A stretch of 64,000 nucleotides of DNA, taken from Aeromicrobium endophyticum. Its GTDB lineage: Bacteria; Actinomycetota; Actinomycetes; Propionibacteriales; Nocardioidaceae. The stretch spans positions 744,001 to 808,000 of the forward strand of contig NZ_QUBR01000002.1 of the NCBI RefSeq assembly GCF_003586285.1, read 5' to 3'. The notes beneath the pieces were generated by a model. It saw only the letters and a program-made list of their open reading frames with translations. It ran no database searches and was not told where the DNA came from. A program made the position numbers and the translations under genes. Below, in pieces: positions 18,681 to 27,599 of this stretch; the stretch's first letter is position 1; every line of letters begins with the position of its first letter.

Positions 18681-19889
18681 ATGCTGACGACGTACAAGGG
18701 CGTGCTGTCCCTGCCGGGCGCGGCCCTGTTCTCGTTCACGGCCCTGTGGTCGAGGCTTCCGCTGTCGATGGCCGGCCTCGGCATCGTCCTGCTCATCAAG
18801 GAGCAGACGGGCTCCTTCGGGCAGGCCGGCGTCATGTCGGCGGCCTACGTGCTCTCGGCGGCGGCCTTCGCCCCGGGGCAAGGACGCCTGGCCGACCGCT
18901 TCGGCCAGACCGTGGTGCTGTGGATCGTCGGCGCGGCCTACGCCGCGGGCATCGGGATGTTCCTGGTGGCCGTCGACGCCTCGTGGGCCGCACCGTGGCC
19001 GCATGCGTGCGCCGTGCTCGCCGGGCTCGCCACCCCGCAGACCGGCAGCATGGTCCGCGCCCGCTGGACGCACGCCATCAGCGACCGCACGCAGCTGGGC
19101 ACCGCGTTCTCGATCGAGGCGATCGCCGACGAGGTCGTGTTCATCGTGGGGCCCGTGCTCGTGGCGTTCCTGACGTTCCAGGTCGCCGACTACGCAGGCC
19201 TCGCGGCAGCCGCGGCGGCAGCACTGCTGGGCAGCTGGGCGATGGCCCTCCAGCGGTCCACCGCGCCGCCAGCGGGAGGACACCGCACGCGGTCGGGCCC
19301 CCGCATCAACTGGGCCGGGCTGTGGCCCTTGGTGGCGGTCTCGGTCAGCCTCGGCATCATCTTCGGCTCCGCCGAGGTGATCATCGCGGCGTTCACCGAG
19401 GAGAACGGTCGCAAGGGTGCCGCCGGAGCCGTGCTCGCCGTGTGGGCGGCCGGCAGCCTGCTGGCGGGCTTCTGCATCGGCGCGCTCCCCCAGACGCCCA
19501 GTCCCCGGCGGCGACTGAGGGTCTCGATCCTGGTGCTGAGCGTGCTGTTCGCCCCGATGGCGCTGCTCTCGGGCATCCCGCTGCTCGCGATCGGCATGTT
19601 CCTGGGCGGGTTCATGATCTCGCCGACCCTCATCGCCCTGGTGCAGCTGGTCGAGCACGAGGTGCCGCCGTCGCGGCTCACCGAGGCCCTCACCTGGACG
19701 ACCACCGGCATGTCGGTGGGCATCGCCCCCGGTGCCGCCGTCGTGGGCTCGGTGATCGACTCCCACGGCGCCTCGGCGGGCTTCCTGGTGCCGCTCGCGG
19801 CCGGCCTGGCCGGCTCGCTCGTCGCGTGGACCACCCACGCGTCGGACCGACCTTCTCGTGACGTGAACGCGGCCCCGAAAAGTCACTAA
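18681..19889 (+). CDS. MFS transporter
   Basis: 402 residues with 12 predicted membrane segments. The loop 2-3 motif appears as [12 protein letters not shown], the MFS motif A (G..aDr.Grr). A central loop near residues 195-215 divides two six-helix halves. GGAGGGAAACG directly precedes the ATG, deciding against an upstream ATG at 18654. Substrate unknown; the start of putA is only 12 bases downstream, but putA appears to have its own promoter over the MFS stop codon. Confidence 0.9.
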   Translation: MLTTYKGVLSLPGAALFSFTALWSRLPLSMAGLGIVLLIKEQTGSFGQAGVMSAAYVLSAAAFAPGQGRLADRFGQTVVLWIVGAAYAAGIGMFLVAVDASWAAPWPHACAVLAGLATPQTGSMVRARWTHAISDRTQLGTAFSIEAIADEVVFIVGPVLVAFLTFQVADYAGLAAAAAAALLGSWAMALQRSTAPPAGGHRTRSGPRINWAGLWPLVAVSVSLGIIFGSAEVIIAAFTEENGRKGAAGAVLAVWAAGSLLAGFCIGALPQTPSPRRRLRVSILVLSVLFAPMALLSGIPLLAIGMFLGGFMISPTLIALVQLVEHEVPPSRLTEALTWTTTGMSVGIAPGAAVVGSVIDSHGASAGFLVPLAAGLAGSLVAWTTHASDRPSRDVNAAPKSH

Positions 19890-19892
19890 GGT
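19887..19892 (+). promoter_or_regulatory. -10 box TAAGGT of putA overlapping the MFS stop codon
   Basis: TAAGGT includes the TAA stop of the MFS gene and ends 9 bases before the putA ATG at 19902. No ribosome-binding site intervenes, suggesting a leaderless putA transcript in addition to read-through. Confidence 0.45.
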
Positions 19893-19901
19893 TGGGTCAC
19901 C

Positions 19902-22900
19902 ATGACCGACATCACACTCGCCGGACGCAGCGTCGAGCTCGTCAGAGCATGGACCGAGGCCCGTGGCCGGCGCACGTCGGGTGCGGCCGCGCGTCTGGCG
20001 ACGCTGCTCAAGGACCCGAACGGCCTGGAGTTCACGATCGGTTTCGTCGACCGCGTCGTGCGGCCGGAGGACCACCGGGTCGCCGCTCGCAACCTGCGCC
20101 GGCTGTCGCGCGACCTCCCGGCCTTCCTGCCGGTCACCCAGAAGATCCTGCTCAGGCTCGGTGCCGTGATGTCGGTGCTCGCTCCCGGACTGGTCGTCGC
20201 CATCGCGCGCCGCGTGCTGCGGCGCATGGTCGGTCACCTCGTCGTCGACGCCCGCCCCGACAAGCTGGGCCGGGCCGTCGCCAAGCTGCGTGCCCGCGGC
20301 GACCGCCTCAACCTGAACCTGCTGGGCGAGGCCGTGCTCGGCGACGAGGAGGCCGCGCGCCGACGCGACGGCACGCTCGCGCTGATCGAGCGCGACGACG
20401 TCGACTACGTCTCCGTCAAGGTCTCGTCGGTCGCCAGCCAGCTGTCGATGTGGGCCTTCGAGGAGTCCGTGCAGCGCGTCGTCAAGCAGCTCACGCCGCT
20501 GTACGAGCGGGCTGCCACCGGCGATCCGACCTTCATCAACCTCGACATGGAGGAGTACAAGGACCTCGACCTCACGGTCGCGGTGTTCACCACGATCCTC
20601 GAGTCGTTCCCCGACCTCGAGGCCGGCATCGTGCTGCAGGCGTACCTGCCCGATGCGCTGGGCGCGATGCAGGAGCTGCAGTCGTGGGCCGCCCGTCGCC
20701 GTGCCGAGGGCGGGGCACCCGTCAAGGTGCGCCTGGTCAAGGGCGCCAACCTCGCGATGGAGCACGTCGACGCGGCGATGCACGGGTGGCCCCTGGCCAC
20801 GTGGGCCACCAAGCGCGAGACCGACACCAACTACAAGCGCGTCCTGCACTGGGCCCTGACGCCCGAGCGCGTCGACGCCGTCCGCATCGGTGTGGCGGGG
20901 CAGAACCTCTTCGACGTCGCCTATGCCTGGCTGCTGGCCGGTGACCGCGAGGTCCGCGACGCCGTCGACTTCGAGATGCTGCTGGGGATGGACACCGGTC
21001 CGGTCGACGCGGTCCGCGGCGACGTCGGTCGCCTCCTGCTCTACACGCCCGTCGTGAACCCCGACGAGTTCGACGTCGCGATCTCGTACCTCGTGCGTCG
21101 CCTCGAGGAGAACGCCAGCGCCGACAACTTCATGTCGGCAGCCTTCGAGCTGACCTCCGAGCCCTCGCTGCTCGAGCGCGAGACCCAGCGCTTCCTGGCG
21201 TCGGTCGACGCGCTCGACACGTCGCTCCCGGCACCCCACCGCGTGCAGGACCGCTCCACCGAGGTGCCGACGCCGTCGACGGGGACGTTCACCAACACGC
21301 CCGACACCGATCCGTCCATCGAGGCCAACCGCGCGTGGGCGCGGCTCGCGCTGTCGCGCTCGGCCTACACGCAGGTCGGCGCCGAGACCGTCCGCACCGG
21401 CGCGGTGCCCGGACCCGCGTCGCTCGAGACGATCATCCACGACACCCGCGACGCCGCGGCGCTGTGGCAGGCGCGCGGCTCCGAGGTCCGTGCGTGGATC
21501 CTGCACCAGGCGGCCAGCGCGATCGGTGCGCGCCGGGGCGACCTCGTCTCGGTCATGGCGGCCGAGGCCGGCAAGACCGTCGCCGAGTCCGACGTCGAGG
21601 TCAGCGAGGCGGTCGACTTCGCCAACTACTACGCCGAGGCGGCCCGACGTCTCGACGCCGTCGACGGTGCCGAGTTCGTCCCCGACCGGCTCACCGTCGT
21701 CACGCCGCCGTGGAACTTTCCCGTCGCGATCCCGGCCGGCTCGGTGCTCGCCGCGCTGGCCGTCGGCAGCGGCGTCATCATCAAGGCCGCGCCCCAGACA
21801 CGTCGCTGCGCCGCCGTGATGGTCGAGGCGCTGTGGCAGGCGGGTGTCCCGCGCGACGTCCTGCGGTACGTCACGATCGACGAGGGAGGCCTGAGCCAGA
21901 CCCTGGTCTCGCACCCGTCGGTCGATCGCGTCATCCTCACGGGCGGCTGGGAGACCGCACGGCTGTTCCGCTCGTGGCGCCCCGACCTCCCGCTGCTCGC
22001 CGAGACCAGCGGCAAGAACGCCATCGTGATCACTCCCAGCGCCGATCTCGATCTTGCCGTCGCCGACCTGGTCAAGAGCGCGTTCGGCCATGCCGGGCAG
22101 AAGTGCTCGGCGGCCAGCCTGGCGATCGTGGTGGGGTCGGTCGCCGAGTCCGAGCGCTTCCGCCGCCAGCTCGTCGACGCCGTGTCGTCGCTGACGGTCG
22201 GGCACCCTGCCGACCCCGAGGTGTCGATGGGCCCGGTCATCGAGCCGCCCCGGGGCAAGCTGCTGCAGGGGCTGACCGAGCTCGACGAGGGCGAGACCTG
22301 GCTGCTCGAGCCGCGTCGCATCGGATCGGACGACCGCGTGTGGACCCCCGGCATCCGGGCCGGCGTGCGGCCCGGCAACACGTTCCACACCACCGAGTAC
22401 TTCGGCCCCGTCCTCGGTGTCATGCACGCCGCCGACCTCGACGAGGCCATCGCCTGGCAGAACGCGACCGACTACGGGCTCACCGCCGGCATCCACTCGC
22501 TCGACGCCGACGAGGTCGCCGCCTGGATCGACGCGGTCGAGGCCGGCAACCTGTACGTCAACCGCGGCATCACCGGCGCGATCGTGCAGCGTCAGCCGTT
22601 CGGGGGCTGGAAGCGGTCGTCGGTCGGCACCACCGCCAAGGCCGGCGGACCCAGCTACCTCACGCACCTCGGCACCTGGAAGCCGCGGCCGCTGCGTGCG
22701 TCCGCGGGCTCGGCGGTCCTGGCCGGTCCGGTGACCGCCGTTCTCGACGCCGTCGCGCACCACCTGACGGATGCTCAGCACCGCGACCTGCTCGCCGCCG
22801 CGCACTCCGACCACGTCGCCTGGACGCGGGAGTACGGCGTCGCCAAGGACGTCTCGGGGCTCGAGGTCGAGCGCAACGTGCTGCGCTACCTCCCCGTGCC

Positions 22901-23282
22901 CGTGACCGTCCGGGCCGGCGACGACCTGCCGGGGCTCGTCCGCGTGCTGCTCGCGGCGGCACGTGCCGGCGCTCCGGTCAGGGTCAGCACGCCCACGCCG
23001 CTGCCCGACGGGCTGGTCGACGACGCCCAGGTCGAGACCCACGAGCAGTGGCTCGCGCACGTGGCGCAGTCCCGCCCGTCCCGCGTCCGCCTCGTCGGTC
23101 AGGACGCGCGCGAGGTGGCCGTCGCCGTCGAGGGCGACCCCGACGTCGCGATCTACGCCGGCGACGTCACCCCCTCCGGACGCGTCGAGGCCCTGCCGTT
23201 CCTGCGCGAGCAGTCCGTCTCGATCACGCACCACCGCTTCGGCAACCACGACGCCACCTTCGACCGTGTGCTGCCGCGCTGA
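19902..23282 (+). CDS. putA: Bifunctional proline dehydrogenase / L-glutamate gamma-semialdehyde dehydrogenase
   Basis: 1126 residues. Oxidises proline to glutamate with FAD and then NAD+. The PRODH barrel spans about residues 90-440 and contains NLLGEAVLG, YVSVKVSS, VRLVKGA and the RRLEENASADNF substrate helix. The ALDH domain spans about 490-960: TPPWNFPVAIP, the glutamate in AETSGKNA, and the catalytic cysteine in GHAGQKCSAAS. A further 150-residue C-terminal domain follows. No ribbon-helix-helix DNA-binding region is present, so it is not an autoregulatory PutA. The long minus-strand reading frame across it is a composition artefact. Confidence 0.97.
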   Translation: MTDITLAGRSVELVRAWTEARGRRTSGAAARLATLLKDPNGLEFTIGFVDRVVRPEDHRVAARNLRRLSRDLPAFLPVTQKILLRLGAVMSVLAPGLVVAIARRVLRRMVGHLVVDARPDKLGRAVAKLRARGDRLNLNLLGEAVLGDEEAARRRDGTLALIERDDVDYVSVKVSSVASQLSMWAFEESVQRVVKQLTPLYERAATGDPTFINLDMEEYKDLDLTVAVFTTILESFPDLEAGIVLQAYLPDALGAMQELQSWAARRRAEGGAPVKVRLVKGANLAMEHVDAAMHGWPLATWATKRETDTNYKRVLHWALTPERVDAVRIGVAGQNLFDVAYAWLLAGDREVRDAVDFEMLLGMDTGPVDAVRGDVGRLLLYTPVVNPDEFDVAISYLVRRLEENASADNFMSAAFELTSEPSLLERETQRFLASVDALDTSLPAPHRVQDRSTEVPTPSTGTFTNTPDTDPSIEANRAWARLALSRSAYTQVGAETVRTGAVPGPASLETIIHDTRDAAALWQARGSEVRAWILHQAASAIGARRGDLVSVMAAEAGKTVAESDVEVSEAVDFANYYAEAARRLDAVDGAEFVPDRLTVVTPPWNFPVAIPAGSVLAALAVGSGVIIKAAPQTRRCAAVMVEALWQAGVPRDVLRYVTIDEGGLSQTLVSHPSVDRVILTGGWETARLFRSWRPDLPLLAETSGKNAIVITPSADLDLAVADLVKSAFGHAGQKCSAASLAIVVGSVAESERFRRQLVDAVSSLTVGHPADPEVSMGPVIEPPRGKLLQGLTELDEGETWLLEPRRIGSDDRVWTPGIRAGVRPGNTFHTTEYFGPVLGVMHAADLDEAIAWQNATDYGLTAGIHSLDADEVAAWIDAVEAGNLYVNRGITGAIVQRQPFGGWKRSSVGTTAKAGGPSYLTHLGTWKPRPLRASAGSAVLAGPVTAVLDAVAHHLTDAQHRDLLAAAHSDHVAWTREYGVAKDVSGLEVERNVLRYLPVPVTVRAGDDLPGLVRVLLAAARAGAPVRVSTPTPLPDGLVDDAQVETHEQWLAHVAQSRPSRVRLVGQDAREVAVAVEGDPDVAIYAGDVTPSGRVEALPFLREQSVSITHHRFGNHDATFDRVLPR

Positions 23283-23390
23283 GGGGTCCGTGTCGGCGCG
23301 CCGCCCAGCCGTGACTGCCACCCCGCCTAGGATGGAGCCACGGCCTTGGTGAACGCCCACCCCGAGCCGCGACACGTCGGAGGCGATGGC

Positions 23391-24377
23391 ATGCGCGATC
23401 TCAGTCTCGAGGGATTGAGCGAGGACAGACGGTTCCTCGTCGCACGCGACGTCACCACCGGCGACACCTACCGCATCCCCGCTGATCACCGCCTCTCTTC
23501 CCTGATCGGCACGCTGTCCCGCACGCTGTCCCGCGACAGAAGCACCTCCGGCCAGATGGAGATCCGCATGCCCAGCTCACTCAGTCCTCGCGACATCCAG
23601 TCCCGCATCCGGCGCGGCGAGTCGCCGCAGTCGGTCGCCGACTCCGCCGGCGTCCCGGTCGGTCAGATCGAGGGCTTCGCCGGCCCGGTGCTCGCCGAGC
23701 GCGAGTTCATGTGCGAGCAGGCCCGCAAGACCGCCATCCGCCGCAAGCACGTCGGCGGCGCCGGCGTGCAGCTGGGCGTCCTCATCTCCGAGAACATCGC
23801 CGCGTCCGGGGGCGTCCCCGAAGACGCCGCGTGGGACTCGTGGCGCCGCGAGGACGGCCGCTGGACCGTCCTCGTCACCCCGCACGACGCCGCCCACCCG
23901 GCCACGTTCCTGTTCGACGTCAAGAGCCGCTACGTGCTCCCGGCCGACGAGCTCGCTCACGAGCTGGTCGGCGACCTCGCTCTGCCCGACTCGACCGACA
24001 TGGCCATCGCCGACGCCGTCCGCTCGTCCGAGCGGCCTGCCGACGAGACCACGGCCGAGGCGACCGACGCCGTCGAGGCCGAGCCCGAGATCGAGCACGT
24101 CGTCGAGATCCCCGAGCCCATCGAGGCCGTCGAGGAGCAGATCGTCACGGGTGTCTCGTCCCTCAAGGCCGCCCGTGACCGCCGCGCGATGGAGCAGCTG
24201 GCCCTCGGCGACGCCGTCCTCGACGAGCCGGCGCCCGCCGACGACACCGAGGACGACTTCGAGCACGCCCTCGAGCGCAACGTCGCCGTCCCCGACACGA
24301 TGGGCCCGCGCAAGAAGCGCCACGAGCGCCGCCGCGTCCCCAGCTGGGACGAGATCATGTTCGGAAAAGACGACTGA
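23391..24377 (+). CDS. sepH: Septation regulator SepH (DUF3071)
   Basis: 328 residues. SepH binds FtsZ and promotes Z-ring assembly in Streptomyces and mycobacteria. The N-terminal DUF3071 domain (1-170) starts MRDLSLEGLSEDRRFLVARD and contains the helix-turn-helix-like SPRDIQSRIRRGESPQSVAD, then a WRREDGRWTV strand. An acidic linker of about 120 residues (rich in Glu, Ala, Val) leads to the conserved basic C-terminus RKKRHERRRVPSWDEIMFG. The start ATG has CGGAGG upstream; a TAGGAT box at about 23328 could be its promoter, giving a 50-base leader. Confidence 0.93.
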   Translation: MRDLSLEGLSEDRRFLVARDVTTGDTYRIPADHRLSSLIGTLSRTLSRDRSTSGQMEIRMPSSLSPRDIQSRIRRGESPQSVADSAGVPVGQIEGFAGPVLAEREFMCEQARKTAIRRKHVGGAGVQLGVLISENIAASGGVPEDAAWDSWRREDGRWTVLVTPHDAAHPATFLFDVKSRYVLPADELAHELVGDLALPDSTDMAIADAVRSSERPADETTAEATDAVEAEPEIEHVVEIPEPIEAVEEQIVTGVSSLKAARDRRAMEQLALGDAVLDEPAPADDTEDDFEHALERNVAVPDTMGPRKKRHERRRVPSWDEIMFGKDD

Positions 24378-24516
24378 GCTCTGCGGAGGGGCTCTCTTCC
24401 AGGCCAGCGGAGCGTGAGCGTCTCGCGGCGAAGCAGCTCCGCAGCGAGGCCGGGTGAGTGATCGGGCGAGCCCGGTCACCGGCCTCCCTGACCACGCCCG
24501 GCCACTCGCCCAATGA

Positions 24517-24522
24517 CAAGAT
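24517..24522 (+). promoter_or_regulatory. -10-like box CAAGAT before thymidine kinase
   Basis: Ends 7 bases before GTG 24530, the spacing seen at other leaderless genes here. The 152 bases between sepH and this gene show no other structure. Confidence 0.4.
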
Positions 24523-24529
24523 GGAGCCC

Positions 24530-25195
24530 GTGGCAGCGCTGACGTTCTGGACGGGCACGATGGATGCCGGCAAGTCGACCCTCGCGCTGCAGACCAACCA
24601 CAACCACGCGGCCCGGGGCCGCGCCGGCATCATCTTCGTCAGCAACGACCGCACGGGCACCGCGGTGCTCACTAGCCGTCTGGGGCTGTCGCACTCCGCC
24701 GTCGAGGTCGACGACGAGTTCAGCTTCTGGACGTACGTCGTCGATGCGCTCACGCGAGGGTCGAAGGTCGACTACCTGATCTGCGACGAGGCCCAGTTCT
24801 ACTCCCCCGCGCAGGTCGAGGACCTCGCCAAGATCGTCGACGAGCTGCGCATCGACGTGTTCTGCTTCGGCATCCTGACCGACTTCCGCACCCGGCTCTT
24901 CCCGGGCGCGGCGCGGCTGGTCGAGCTGGCCGACCGCACGGAGGTTCTGCAGGTGCAGGCGCTGTGCTGGTGCGGGCGCCGGGCCACGCACAACGCCCGC
25001 ACCGAGAACGGCGTGATGGTCACCGAGGGCGAGGTCGTCGTGGTCGGCGACGTCGAGGAGGCCGACTCGGCACAAGAGCCCCCCGAGGTCGCGTACGAGG
25101 TGCTGTGCCGCCGGCACCACCGCCACGCGCTCACCGCGGCCCGCGCGCGAGCGGCCGGGCGCCTCGCCGAGACCGAGCTGCTCCCCTTCGACTGA
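24530..25195 (+). CDS. tdk: Thymidine kinase (TK1 type)
   Basis: 221 residues. Phosphorylates thymidine with ATP in pyrimidine salvage. P-loop in GTMDAGKST, Walker B DEAQFYSP, lasso region near residue 160, and zinc ligands CWC plus CRRHH. The GTG start gives MAALTFWTGTMDAGKS, which lines up with the first residues of related actinobacterial kinases; an ATG nine bases upstream would add three residues. The -10 spacing also favours the GTG. Most family members have a cysteine at the Ala of MDAGKS. Confidence 0.93.
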   Translation: MAALTFWTGTMDAGKSTLALQTNHNHAARGRAGIIFVSNDRTGTAVLTSRLGLSHSAVEVDDEFSFWTYVVDALTRGSKVDYLICDEAQFYSPAQVEDLAKIVDELRIDVFCFGILTDFRTRLFPGAARLVELADRTEVLQVQALCWCGRRATHNARTENGVMVTEGEVVVVGDVEEADSAQEPPEVAYEVLCRRHHRHALTAARARAAGRLAETELLPFD

Positions 25196-25222
25196 GGCTC
25201 GGCGTGCCGTCGAGGACCGGGG

Positions 25223-25888
25223 TCAGTCCTCGCTGATCTGCTGGCGGAACGTGTCGCGGTTGGCGTGCAGGTTCCACAGGTGCTCGGCCAGGACGTCCGG
25301 GCCCTTCTCGTCGTCACCCTCGATGATCTGCCCGCCGATGATGAGCTGCGAGACGTGGATGCCCTCCTCGGCGAGCACCTCGTGCAGCAGCTCGACGTAC
25401 GCCGCCTGACCGGCGAAGGCCACCGACGTGCCCGTCACGTTGCGACCGGGCTTGACCGCCGACCCGCCGTTGACGAACAGGATCGTTCCCTTGCCCTCGC
25501 CGAGGAAGCGCATGCCGGGCAGCACCTGGTGGACGGCCGCGACGGGACCGTAGACCGAGAACTCGATGGGCCCGACGAGGTCGGCGGGAGTCGTCTCCAG
25601 CACGGGACGCATGAAGTCCTTCTGGGGCAGCGGGCTGTACTGCAGCACCTCGATGGGGCCGAGCGTCTCGGTCACCTGCTCGAGGGCGGCGGCGATCGAG
25701 TCGGGGTCGCGGACGTCGGCAGCGAAGCCCTGGGCCTGCACCCCCTCGGCCGACAGCTCGGCTGCGAGCGCGTCGAGCCTGCCCTGGTGACGTGAGATCA
25801 GTCCGACGGCGAATCCCTCCGCGCCGAATCGTCGGGCCACGGCTGCGCCGAGACCCTTGCCTGCTCCGATGATCGCGATGGTCGTCAT
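25223..25888 (-). CDS. SDR-fold protein lacking the YxxxK catalytic motif
   Basis: 221 residues with a Rossmann fold: IAIIGAGKGLGAAVA (GxxxGxG), VGLISRHQGRLD for cofactor ribose, and the ADVRDPDS adenine pocket. The expected catalytic Ser-Tyr-xxx-Lys is missing: around residues 165-175 it reads FAGQAAY, with Phe for Tyr and Ala for Lys. NAD(P) binding is likely, but classical oxidoreductase chemistry is doubtful. Convergent with thymidine kinase (27-base gap). A TACAGC element six bases before the ATG may be its -10. Confidence 0.85.
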   Translation of the reverse strand: MTTIAIIGAGKGLGAAVARRFGAEGFAVGLISRHQGRLDALAAELSAEGVQAQGFAADVRDPDSIAAALEQVTETLGPIEVLQYSPLPQKDFMRPVLETTPADLVGPIEFSVYGPVAAVHQVLPGMRFLGEGKGTILFVNGGSAVKPGRNVTGTSVAFAGQAAYVELLHEVLAEEGIHVSQLIIGGQIIEGDDEKGPDVLAEHLWNLHANRDTFRQQISED

Positions 25889-25926
25889 GGTGTTGCTGTA
25901 CCCGGTCCACGTCCGGGCATGCGTGC

Positions 25927-27030
25927 TCAAGGGGCGACGAGGACGGGGACGCGCAGCTCGGCCTCGGTGATCGAGCCGTGGAAGCCGGTCATCGTCAGCT
26001 CGATGCCGAACTCGCGCGACGAGAACACCGCGAAGTCGCCCAGCGCGGCGACCACCACGTCGCCGATGCGGCCGCGGACGTCGGGCGTGATGGGCCCGAA
26101 CCAGTCCTCGATGCCGTCCTGGGTGCGGACGACGGCGCGGTCGCCGAGCTCGGCCCGCCACCGCGCGGCGACCTCGTCGGCTGCCCCGGGACGCGTGTAG
26201 AGGTGGCGGAAGCGTGCCTCGCCGGCGAGCAGCTCGACGTCGTCGAGCAGGCGCGGGACCGCGTCGACGTCGAACCGGCCGTCGAAGGGCAGGTCGATCA
26301 TGCCGTGGTCGGCCGTCACCACGAGCACCGTGTCGCGCGGCAGCTCGTCGCGCAGCTCGGCCAGCTCGGTGTCGATCGTGGTGAGCATCTCGCGCCACTG
26401 CGGCGACGTGCACCCCTTGCCGTGGCCGGTGTGGTCGAGCCTCGACTCGTACGCGTACGTCACCGATCGCGGAGCCGACTCGATGACGTCGACGACGACG
26501 TCGAGCCGTTCGTAGACGGACTTGATGCCATGGAACGGCACGCCGCGCTGGCTGCACACCGTGAGGCCCGTGCCCTCGAACGCGGCGTCGTTGACCGCCG
26601 ACGCCGACACACCCGCGGCATGGAGGCGCTGCAGGACCGTCGGGAAGGGCTGCCAGACGACCGGGTCGACCGGCTGGTCCCACCGCAGCGAGTTGAGCCG
26701 TCGACCGGTCTCGGGCACCCGCGACGAGTAGCCGACCATGCCGTGCTGGCCTCCGCGCAGCCCCGTGCCCAACGAGGTCAGGCTCGTGACGGTCGTCGAC
26801 GGCACCCCGCACACGACCTCGTCGACGTTGTGCAGCGACGACAGGAACGGCGCGGCGTCGGCGTGCTCGCGCAGCAGGTCGAGGCCCATGCCGTCGACGA
26901 GGAACACGACGTACCGCGGGGCGTCGGGCAGCTCCATCGTGTTGACGAAGCCGTCGACCCCGAGGGCCGCGCCGACCGACGGCATCAGCTGGTCGAGCGT
27001 GCGGCGCCCGGCCAGACCGGGCACCGGCAT
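25927..27030 (-). CDS. Alkaline phosphatase superfamily nucleotide pyrophosphatase/phosphodiesterase-like protein
   Basis: 367 residues. Metal and catalytic sites of the superfamily are visible: FLVDGMGLDLL, the nucleophile region VCGVPSTTVTSLTSLGTG, and VVTADHGMIDLP. A late His in TMTGFHGSITEAE completes the second metal site. There is no signal peptide, so it is probably cytosolic. The start ATG is two bases after the DUF5998 stop; an in-frame GTG that overlaps that stop (GTGACGATG) is an alternative. The substrate may be a nucleotide or phosphodiester. Confidence 0.9.
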   Translation of the reverse strand: MPVPGLAGRRTLDQLMPSVGAALGVDGFVNTMELPDAPRYVVFLVDGMGLDLLREHADAAPFLSSLHNVDEVVCGVPSTTVTSLTSLGTGLRGGQHGMVGYSSRVPETGRRLNSLRWDQPVDPVVWQPFPTVLQRLHAAGVSASAVNDAAFEGTGLTVCSQRGVPFHGIKSVYERLDVVVDVIESAPRSVTYAYESRLDHTGHGKGCTSPQWREMLTTIDTELAELRDELPRDTVLVVTADHGMIDLPFDGRFDVDAVPRLLDDVELLAGEARFRHLYTRPGAADEVAARWRAELGDRAVVRTQDGIEDWFGPITPDVRGRIGDVVVAALGDFAVFSSREFGIELTMTGFHGSITEAELRVPVLVAP

Positions 27031-27032
27031 CG

Positions 27033-27599
27033 TCACCCGGCCCGCCCGCTGGTGGCCGCCGAGAGGGTGCGGGCGAAGGCCAGCAGCTTCTCGACCGCGG
27101 CGCCACCGTCGCCGGCGGCCGCGAGGCGCAACGAGAAGTCGTCGCCGGTGACGCTGCCGGAGTAGCCGTGGTCGGCCTCGCACTCGGGGTCGGAGCACTG
27201 CGCCGGCTCGAGCTCGACGCGCGAGACCGCGCCCCAGCCGATCGTCAGCAGGGCCTCCTCGAGCTTCTTGGACGTCGACGTCACCATGCGGGTCACCACG
27301 ACCGACCGCACCTGGTCGAGCGCGACCGCCTCGGACGTCGTGGACGTGTAGGGCTTGGGCAGCAGGTCGTCGCCGGGGTGCTCGTCGGTGTGGACGAGGA
27401 TCAGCCGGCTGGGCGTCAGCGCCAGCACCGTCATGTGGCGGCGGATCTCGTCGCGGTCGAAGGTCGGCTCGTGGTGCAGCACGTAGCCCTCGACGACCTC
27501 GCCGGCGAGCGCGTCGCGCAGACCCGCCGCGACGATCTCGGGGTAGTAGCCGCTGCGGGAGACCTCGTCGAACATCGAGGAGGTGTGGTCGGCAGTCAT
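27033..27599 (-). CDS. DUF5998 family protein
   Basis: 188 residues, soluble, with no signal peptide. It begins MTADHTSSMFDEVSRSGYYP and has a beta-rich core with GYVLHHEPTFDRDEIRRHMTVLALTPSRL. A pair of cysteines (CSDPEC) near residue 140 could bind metal. Its ATG overlaps the stop of the upstream acetyltransferase gene (TGATG), so the two are co-translated. In Streptomyces a DUF5998 gene sits beside the same fusion gene, as I recall. Function unknown. Confidence 0.82.
   Translation of the reverse strand: MTADHTSSMFDEVSRSGYYPEIVAAGLRDALAGEVVEGYVLHHEPTFDRDEIRRHMTVLALTPSRLILVHTDEHPGDDLLPKPYTSTTSEAVALDQVRSVVVTRMVTSTSKKLEEALLTIGWGAVSRVELEPAQCSDPECEADHGYSGSVTGDDFSLRLAAAGDGGAAVEKLLAFARTLSAATSGRAG

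Noticed and set aside
24378..24529. Possible small gene or repeat between sepH and thymidine kinase
   Set aside because: No start with a ribosome-binding site and no coding bias; GCGAG/GGAGC words recur but no clear repeat unit.
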